A program made the position numbers and the translations under genes. Under the pieces are notes generated by a model. That model was not told where the DNA came from. It did not search any database and was given only the letters and a program-made list of their open reading frames with translations. Positions 7,137 through 11,356 of a DNA stretch of 11,356 bases are shown here, piece after piece; the stretch's first letter is position 1, and every line of letters begins with the position of its first letter. Source of the DNA: Rhodospirillaceae bacterium (GTDB lineage Bacteria > Pseudomonadota > Alphaproteobacteria > Thalassobaculales > Thalassobaculaceae); contig NZVJ01000048.1 of the NCBI GenBank assembly GCA_002701455.1, forward strand, positions 1 to 11,356, in the 5' to 3' direction.

Positions 7137-7487
7137 TTAAGTATCACATCGTTGTTTGTACAAATAGAAGGCCTCACTCCATATATGCCAAGCTTTTGGA
7201 CTTTCGAGAACATTATTTGTTATGTGGAAATTATTATCCAAACCATAAAGTGTTAAGCACTTCAAAATTCGAATAATCACTTTTCGCTGGGGCAATTTCG
7301 ATAAATTATTGCTGCATACAGCTATGTAATTGCCTTGTTTGTCTTTGTGTTCTTTTTGCCAAAGAATCAACCAACCTTGTTCTCTTTGTACTGGTGGGGC
7401 AAAAGTATTAATCAAGGTGTTATTCACTAAAAATTCGGTATTACGCAAGTCTATTTCAGAAAGAGGACCAAATTTTCGATTCATCAT
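7137..7487 (-). CDS. Orphan hypothetical protein, 116 residues
   Basis: I do not recognise this ORF. It encodes a basic, soluble-looking protein with a tryptophan-rich middle (QREQGWLILWQKEHKDKQGNY at about 35-55) and a tail with several Tyr and Trp residues; there is no signal peptide or membrane helix. The start is supported by GGAGA a few bases before tandem ATGs at 7487 and 7484. A TATACT -10-like box lies about 40 bases upstream (7527-7532, minus). It could be a lineage-specific gene or a decaying remnant. The stretch is AT-rich and overlapped by plus-strand open frames, one of 61 codons from 7091, that lack equally good start signals. The coding call is tentative. Confidence 0.45.
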   Translation of the reverse strand: MMNRKFGPLSEIDLRNTEFLVNNTLINTFAPPVQREQGWLILWQKEHKDKQGNYIAVCSNNLSKLPQRKVIIRILKCLTLYGLDNNFHITNNVLESPKAWHIWSEAFYLYKQRCDT

Positions 7488-7667
7488 AATTCTCCGGCTG
7501 CTAAGCCTTACTTCTTTTTTGCAACTAGTATAATGCTTTGGAAGATTTATCTGTGACTGTTAATCCGTTGAAATAGGTTTATATTCATCGGTGCTACAAA
7601 TTTATAAAGTGAACCATTAACGGTATATCTTTACTTTTTTGGATTAAAACTTAAGGGCTTGTGCAAA

Positions 7668-7772
7668 ATGAATAATTTCCGATGGGCTCTGCAGTTGGCA
7701 GCTATTATTATTGGGCTAGCCATAATTTATTTGGTTGGTATAAGGGCAGTAGCTCTTTTGGGTTTCGTCTAA
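7668..7772 (+). CDS. 34-residue single-pass membrane microprotein
   Basis: A short ORF starting MNNFRWALQL and ending GIRAVALLGFV. Residues 7-24 form one strongly hydrophobic stretch (ALQLAAIIIGLAIIYLVG), long enough to cross the inner membrane, with an Arg at position 5 before it and one at 26 after it. AAGGG (7653-7657) lies ten bases before the ATG, a little far but usable. A perfect TATAAT on the plus strand at 7529-7534 could drive it with a leader of about 125 bases, though no good -35 is visible. I recognise no family. It lies between the orphan ORF and the sodium-channel gene, convergent to the latter. Small hydrophobic ORFs can arise by chance in AT-rich DNA, so support is moderate. 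Confidence 0.45.
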   Translation: MNNFRWALQLAAIIIGLAIIYLVGIRAVALLGFV

Positions 7773-7779
7773 ATAGATC

Positions 7780-7818
7780 AAAGTGTAGCGCCCAGGACGT
7801 CCTTATAAAAGACACTTT
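7780..7818. terminator. Possible hairpin between convergent genes
   Basis: AAAGTGT (7780-7786) pairs with ACACTTT (7812-7818), and the loop contains the 8-bp palindrome GGACGTCC (7795-7802). It lies between the stop of the 34-residue ORF and the stop of the channel gene, where a bidirectional terminator would be expected. There is no clear T run on either side and the loop is long, so the call is weak. Confidence 0.25.
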
Positions 7819-7842
7819 ATTATCAAACGACCTAACCTTAAA

Positions 7843-8673
7843 CTACTGGGTAGTCTTGTTCTCTATCTGGTGTGAATTCTGGATCAGTTGTTTGAGTTCT
7901 TGTATCTCTATTCGTAGAGCTCGGATTTCTTCCTCAGCGTGACCGTGCGGCGTCTTAGGAGTGGCTATAAGATCGTGACCGTTCGCGTCATCATCAAATC
8001 TTTGCATCGCGTCTACAATAATACCAATAAAAAGGTTGAGAACTGCAAAAGATGTTATGAGGATGAATGAAATAAAAAATATCCAAGCCAGAGGAAATTG
8101 AGTCATTACTGGGCGTACAATCCCCATCGACCAGCTTTCGAGCGTCATAATTTGAAACAGCGTATACGCCGATTTGCCAATGTCTCCAAACCAGTCCGCA
8201 AATGCCGCACCGAAAAACTTAGTGGCTATTACAGAAAAGATAAAATAGATAACAGCTAATAAAAGGACAACCGAACCCATGCCAGGCACAGCTTTTAGCA
8301 GGGCATTTACGACGCGCTTTAATGAAGGGACAGCAGAAATAAGCCTTAGGATTCGGAGAATTCGTAGAGATCTAAGTATGGATAATGAACCTGTTGCAGG
8401 CAATAGCGCTATTCCAACAACAGTTGCATCAAAAATGTTCCAAGGATCTTTGTAGAATTGCCTTCCTTGCGTGAATGCCTTGAGAAAAAGTTCTACTACA
8501 AAAACACCAAGTAAAATTTGGTCGACAAGCTTTAGCGTTGTACCATATGCCATTACAGCGGTTGCGCTGGTTTCCAACGCTAAAACTATCGCGTTTAGAA
8601 TAATCAAAGCGATAATGATCAGCTGTGTGGTACGTGCTTCAATTATTTGTTTTAATCGAAGTCGAATATTCAT
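7843..8673 (-). CDS. Bacterial voltage-gated sodium channel (NavBac / ion transport protein)
   Basis: A complete 276-residue single-domain channel subunit expected to form a homotetramer in the inner membrane and pass Na+ on depolarisation. Segments: S1 about 16-34; S2 about 46-66 with Glu61; S3 about 77-93 with Asp82; S4 about 96-112 with gating arginines 101, 104, 107 and 110 at every third residue. A linker (AVPSLKRVV) follows, then S5 about 130-152. The pore filter TLESWS is at 177-182, identical to the NaChBac/NavAb filter and Na+-selective in that family. S6 is about 194-222, ending IGIIVDAM. The C-terminus has an acidic neck and a short coiled coil with hydrophobics at 250, 253, 257, 260 and 264 in perfect heptad spacing. 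Length agrees with known members. No strong ribosome site precedes the ATG. It appears monocistronic; in bacteria such channels are tied to motility, pH or Na+ homeostasis. Confidence 0.95.
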   Translation of the reverse strand: MNIRLRLKQIIEARTTQLIIIALIILNAIVLALETSATAVMAYGTTLKLVDQILLGVFVVELFLKAFTQGRQFYKDPWNIFDATVVGIALLPATGSLSILRSLRILRILRLISAVPSLKRVVNALLKAVPGMGSVVLLLAVIYFIFSVIATKFFGAAFADWFGDIGKSAYTLFQIMTLESWSMGIVRPVMTQFPLAWIFFISFILITSFAVLNLFIGIIVDAMQRFDDDANGHDLIATPKTPHGHAEEEIRALRIEIQELKQLIQNSHQIENKTTQ

Positions 8674-8807
8674 TTCAGTCGATCCAGTCTAAAATTCTAA
8701 AAAAGCTTCAGTGAAAATATATACCTCTTTTTATTTTGAGATTTTATACTGTTTTTCCACTTACTCCTAAGAGTAGCTGCACAGGGCTTTGCGGGCAGTT
8801 TTCTTTA

Positions 8808-8836
8808 GCCACAAATTTCAAATGAATGTTTGTGGC
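8808..8836. repeat. 8-bp inverted repeat overlapping the tRNA-Ser 3' end
   Basis: GCCACAAA (8808-8815) and TTTGTGGC (8829-8836) form a perfect 8-bp stem around a 13-base loop. One arm includes the discriminator base and CCA of the tRNA (8833-8836), so in the precursor RNA the mature 3' end would be paired with the trailer. The T-poor tail (TAAAGAAAAC on the minus strand) makes it a doubtful intrinsic terminator. Confidence 0.5.
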
Positions 8837-8920
8837 GGAGGGAGCGGGATTCGAACCCGCGTTACCTTTCGGTAAACACGCTTTCCAAGCGTGCGCCTTA
8901 AGCCACTCGGCCACCCCTCC
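8833..8920 (-). tRNA. tRNA-Ser (anticodon GGA)
   Basis: An 88-base class II tRNA including an encoded CCA (8833-8835). The acceptor stem GGAGGGG pairs with TCCCTCC (last pair G-T), with discriminator G. The D-arm region reads GTGGCCGAGTGGCTTAAGGC. The anticodon stem CACGC/GCGTG closes a 7-base loop with anticodon GGA, which reads UCC and UCU. The long variable arm TTACC-GAAA-GGTAA is the hallmark of serine tRNAs. The T-arm is GCGGG-TTCGAAT-CCCGC. All stems are intact, so it should be functional. It lies alone between the sodium-channel gene and a plus-strand gene. I see no integrase or duplicated 3' end, so no integrated element is evident here. Confidence 0.97.
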
Positions 8921-8921
8921 A

Positions 8922-8937
8922 AATCTGCGCGCAGATT
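8922..8937. repeat. Perfect 16-bp palindrome in the tRNA-Ser 5' leader
   Basis: AATCTGCG (8922-8929) followed directly by its reverse complement CGCAGATT (8930-8937) gives an unbroken palindrome. It starts two bases upstream of the tRNA 5' end and lies between the likely -10 box and the mature 5' end. It could bind a dimeric regulator, or act as the GC-rich discriminator region usual in stable-RNA promoters. Confidence 0.6.
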
Positions 8938-8938
8938 A

Positions 8939-8967
8939 GCTATACAGAGCTTTTAATGCAACGGTAA
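8939..8967 (-). promoter_or_regulatory. Candidate tRNA-Ser promoter
   Basis: On the minus strand TATAGC (8939-8944, four of six -10 bases) is spaced 17 bases from TTACCG (8962-8967, three of six -35 bases). Its -10 is 18 bases before the mature tRNA 5' end, a normal distance. Start of transcription would fall inside the GC-rich palindrome, consistent with a stringent-type discriminator. Spacing and position support it; the -35 is weak. Confidence 0.35.
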
Positions 8968-9060
8968 TAGTACAGGATCAATATTTAAAAAATTTTTCAT
9001 AGATTTTTTATCGTGAATTAGGATAGGTAGACAGTAGAACTGGTATTGGTAGGAGCAGAT

Positions 9061-9384
9061 ATGCGACGCTGCTTTCGGTTTCTTGGATTTATTTTGATTT
9101 TTCTAGGCTGTTTCTTGGGCCTTTGGGACGTCGTCTATTGGTTGTTTTTTGATAAATTTATTATCCCAGACCTTGGGTCCATCTGGCATAGTCTTCACGC
9201 TGAAAGCTTGTTACTACTAGAACCAGGAGTCTCTCGGCATCTCCATCCGTACCTTTGGGATCCGATCCTGCTCGAAATTTTGATAGCGCCGACAGCGCTG
9301 GTATTATTTCTTTTCGGTACTCTGGTTATGATTGTGACAAAAATATTTAGCCGGAAGGATGTAAAAAGGCGCTTTTCATCTTAA
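9061..9384 (+). CDS. Two-TM membrane protein of unknown function, 107 residues
   Basis: A small inner-membrane protein. The first membrane helix covers about residues 7-29 and is rich in Leu, Phe and Trp. A loop of about 40 residues holds the motifs LGSIWHSLHAESL and RHLHPYLWDPIL. A second helix spans about 72-95, and the C-terminus is very basic (SRKDVKRRF), which should stay in the cytoplasm. From memory, similar proteins with an LGSLW...LHP-LWDP-type loop occur as conserved hypotheticals in alphaproteobacteria; I cannot assign a function. The ATG at 9061 has AGGAG (9051-9055) five bases upstream; an in-frame TTG at 9046 lacks a site. The S49 peptidase gene follows after 41 bases on the same strand, so the two are probably co-transcribed. 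Confidence 0.8.
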   Translation: MRRCFRFLGFILIFLGCFLGLWDVVYWLFFDKFIIPDLGSIWHSLHAESLLLLEPGVSRHLHPYLWDPILLEILIAPTALVLFLFGTLVMIVTKIFSRKDVKRRFSS

Positions 9385-9425
9385 GTTAGGGACATGTAAC
9401 TAATAAAAGGATACCACTTTAACAC

Positions 9426-10271
9426 ATGAAATTTCTTAAACGATTAATTCCATTCCGAAAGCGTGAGCCGCAGGTAGCAGTTGTAAGGTTATCAGGCATA
9501 ATTGGCGGCACAGGCAACTTCAATCGAAGCCTGAGTTTAAGGAGTGTTGAGTCAAATATAGAAGCGGCTTTCAGTCAAAAAAAAGCATTGGCGGTTGCGT
9601 TAATCATAAACTCGCCAGGGGGCTCGCCGGTTCAAGCCGACCTCATCCAAAAAAGGATAAGTGACTTGGCAAATGAAAAAGATAAACCGGTTTTTGTTTT
9701 TTGCGAGGATGTAGCTGCTTCTGGTGGATATTGGATAGCATTGGCAGCAAACGAAATATATGCCAACGCCAGTTCTATTATAGGTTCAATAGGGGTTGTC
9801 TCCGCTGGATTTGGCTTTAACGAGGCTATTAATAAAATAGGCGTAGAGCGAAGAATTTATGCCACTGGCGATAAAAAGGGAATGCTAGACCCCTTTCAGC
9901 CAGAAAATTCGGATCACGTCTCTCATCTAAAATCTTTGCAGGGAGAAATTTTCACTTTATTCCAGGATTGGGTAAAATCGCGCCGAGGTGCAAGATTAAA
10001 AGGCACTCCGGAAGAACTATTTAGTGGAGCGTTCTGGACCGGGGTAAAGGCAAAAGAGTTAGGGCTTATCGATGGACTGGGAGACATGAGAACTGTAATG
10101 CAAGAGCGTTTTGGCGAGAATGTTCAATTTAAAACTTTTGAAAAAAAAGCCGGCCTATTATCTCGCTTTGGATTATCAAGCAAGATAGAAGGTGACGTCG
10201 CAAGTGAAGTTATAACTGATCTTCTAGATTCTATCGAAGCCCGAGCGCTTTGGAATAGATTTGGCTTGTAA
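9426..10271 (+). CDS. sppA: S49 family serine peptidase (SppA/SohB type)
   Basis: A 281-residue ClpP-fold peptidase of the short, single-domain kind, which digests signal-peptide remnants or membrane-protein fragments. NSPGGSPVQA at 62-71 forms the oxyanion/core segment. Nucleophile Ser99 is in EDVAASGGYWIA. Lys151 (GDKKGMLDPF), 52 residues later, fits the Ser-Lys dyad spacing of B. subtilis SppA. SSIIGSIGVVSAGFGF follows the nucleophile, as in the family. The C-terminal part (TPEELFSGAFWTGVKAKELGLIDGLGD) is conserved too. No N-terminal membrane anchor is present, only a basic amphipathic start (KFLKRLIPFRKR), so it may be cytosolic or peripherally bound. AAAGG (9406-9410) is 15 bases before the ATG, too far to be a good site; an in-frame stop at 9420 rules out a longer start. 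It follows the two-TM gene. Confidence 0.9.
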   Translation: MKFLKRLIPFRKREPQVAVVRLSGIIGGTGNFNRSLSLRSVESNIEAAFSQKKALAVALIINSPGGSPVQADLIQKRISDLANEKDKPVFVFCEDVAASGGYWIALAANEIYANASSIIGSIGVVSAGFGFNEAINKIGVERRIYATGDKKGMLDPFQPENSDHVSHLKSLQGEIFTLFQDWVKSRRGARLKGTPEELFSGAFWTGVKAKELGLIDGLGDMRTVMQERFGENVQFKTFEKKAGLLSRFGLSSKIEGDVASEVITDLLDSIEARALWNRFGL

Positions 10272-10336
10272 CATTATTATAACTGCTGTTTTCGGTTTTT
10301 ATTTTAGGGCCTTCTCTGAGGAGTATTCGCGATATA

Positions 10337-11356
10337 ATGAGTAATCATTTAGTTGTGATCGGCGGTGGGCAGGCAGGGTTTTCTCTGATAGCAAAATTAC
10401 GCTCAATGGGTGACGCACGTTGTATATCTTTAGTCACCGCTGAGGCATATCCACCATACCAAAGGCCGCCACTGTCAAAGAAATACTTAATCGGCCAAAC
10501 TGGCGTTGAGCGTTTATTATTGAGGCCCTTTAAATGGTACGAAGATCATTCGGTATCTCTGTATCTCCAAAGCAAAGTGAGTTCGATTGATGTTCAAAAT
10601 AAAAGTGTCCTTCTGGAAAGCGGCCAATCACTTGCGTATTCAGGTTTAGCTCTTACGACCGGCGCAGATACAATTAAATTGCCAAAATCAATGGGGGGTG
10701 ATCTCGATGGCGTCTATACATTAAGGAATATAGATGATGTGGATAATATTGCGGGTCAATTAAAAACAACATCCTCGATACTTATAATAGGGGGAGGATA
10801 TATTGGCCTTGAAGTTGCAGCAGTGATGTCAAGTCTTGGTCACGATGTAACAATTATAGAGCGTGAAGAAAGAATTTTAAAAAGAGTTGCCGCTGTAGCG
10901 ACATCCGAATATTTCGCCAAACTCCATGAGAGAAATGGGGTTAAGATACTAATATCTGCGAGTTTAGTGGAACTTTTAGAAAATCATGGGAAAGTCTGCG
11001 GCGCACGTTTGGAAAGCGGGATTGAAATAAAAGCAAATTTGGTGATTTGTGGAATAGGTATCCGACCTAATCAACAATTAGCGATTGATGCAGGGCTGAC
11101 GGCGGATGATGGAATTATTGTAACCGAGTCGTGTCTCACATCGGATCCAAATATTGTGGCTGCAGGAGATTGTGCGCGCTTTCCATACGAAGGAGATCTT
11201 ATAAGGCTGGAGTCAGTTCAAAATAGCATTGATCAGGCAGAAACGGCCGCAGTAACACTATTTGGAAAGAAGGCGGTGTACAAACCTTATCCATGGTTTT
11301 GGTCAGATCAGTTTGATGTAAAGTTGCAAATAGCTGGCTTGAACGCTGGGTTTGAT
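10337..11356 (+). CDS. FAD-dependent ferredoxin-NAD(+) reductase-type oxidoreductase, N-terminal 340 residues
   Basis: The reading frame is open from the ATG at 10337 to the window edge, giving 340 codons of an expected roughly 400. It is a pyridine-nucleotide-disulfide-fold flavoprotein that passes electrons from NAD(P)H to a small ferredoxin or rubredoxin, as in putidaredoxin reductase and dioxygenase reductases. The FAD motif GGGQAG is at residues 9-14, and PPYQRPPLSKKYL at 39-51 is the hallmark of this subfamily. The second dinucleotide motif GGGYIGLE is at 152-159, with Glu175 at the strand end favouring NADH. CGIGIRPN follows, then AAGDCAR at 275-281, which contacts FAD, and YPWFWSDQF at 318-326. 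GGAG (10320-10323) is 13 bases upstream, further than usual, yet no better in-frame start exists. The partner ferredoxin/oxygenase is not visible. The 65-base gap after the peptidase leaves operon membership open. Confidence 0.93.
   Translation, partial: MSNHLVVIGGGQAGFSLIAKLRSMGDARCISLVTAEAYPPYQRPPLSKKYLIGQTGVERLLLRPFKWYEDHSVSLYLQSKVSSIDVQNKSVLLESGQSLAYSGLALTTGADTIKLPKSMGGDLDGVYTLRNIDDVDNIAGQLKTTSSILIIGGGYIGLEVAAVMSSLGHDVTIIEREERILKRVAAVATSEYFAKLHERNGVKILISASLVELLENHGKVCGARLESGIEIKANLVICGIGIRPNQQLAIDAGLTADDGIIVTESCLTSDPNIVAAGDCARFPYEGDLIRLESVQNSIDQAETAAVTLFGKKAVYKPYPWFWSDQFDVKLQIAGLNAGFD

Noticed and set aside
7091..7276. Plus-strand ORF of 61 codons starting inside the operator-like dyad.
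   Set aside because: It overlaps the better-supported minus-strand ORF at 7137-7487, has only a weak AGG before its start, and its product has no recognisable feature.
7330..7533. Plus-strand ORF of 67 codons.
   Set aside because: Antisense to the 116-residue ORF with no ribosome site; likely a shadow frame.
8762..8775. Small hairpin TACTC-CTAA-GAGTA upstream of the channel gene.
   Set aside because: Only five base pairs and no T run; too weak to call a terminator or operator.
8833..8920. tRNA-Ser as an integration site for a mobile element.
   Set aside because: There is no integrase and no direct repeat of the tRNA 3' end in the window; the nearby repeats are inverted, not direct.

Overview
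The window looks like chromosomal DNA from a Gram-negative bacterium, most likely a free-living marine alphaproteobacterium with moderately low GC (SAR116-like or a related Rhodospirillales lineage). That placement is an inference. It rests on protein flavour, tight intergenic spacing, the mix of catabolic oxidoreductases with a prokaryotic voltage-gated sodium channel, and a tRNA gene that encodes its own CCA end. I see no insertion sequence, phage gene, CRISPR array or integrase.

Positions 1-2213 hold catabolic genes: the 3' end of an ACMSD-type amidohydrolase (+), a convergent SDR dehydrogenase (-) whose stop codon shares one CTAG with the amidohydrolase stop, and a divergent short-chain 3-hydroxyacyl-CoA dehydrogenase (+). 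Positions 2279-4180 are a minus-strand cluster of a rhodanese-domain protein, a 69-residue unknown protein and a membrane-anchored M23 murein endopeptidase of MepM type. Positions 4346-7060 are a minus-strand operon of a PhyH-family Fe(II)/2-oxoglutarate oxygenase, a luciferase-like flavin oxidoreductase and a zinc-free quinone-oxidoreductase-type MDR protein. Its first two genes overlap as TAATG, and an operator-like dyad lies just upstream. The operon looks like a small catabolic or detoxification module of unknown substrate.

Positions 7061-7842 are sparsely coding, with one orphan minus-strand ORF and one 34-residue membrane microprotein on the plus strand. Positions 7843-8673 encode a complete bacterial voltage-gated sodium channel (-). 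A tRNA-Ser(GGA) gene (-) follows at 8833-8920. It has a perfect 16-bp palindrome two bases upstream of its 5' end and an 8-bp inverted repeat that includes its 3' end. From 9061 to the window end a plus-strand run holds a two-TM protein of unknown function, an SppA/SohB-type S49 peptidase, and the first 340 residues of a ferredoxin-NAD reductase-type flavoprotein cut by the window edge.

I did not find a clear-cut new multi-gene system. The best leads are the sodium channel, the PhyH-LLM-MDR operon with its candidate operator, the tRNA-Ser flanking palindromes, the in-frame ORF directly behind the rhodanese amber stop, and the 34-residue membrane microprotein.
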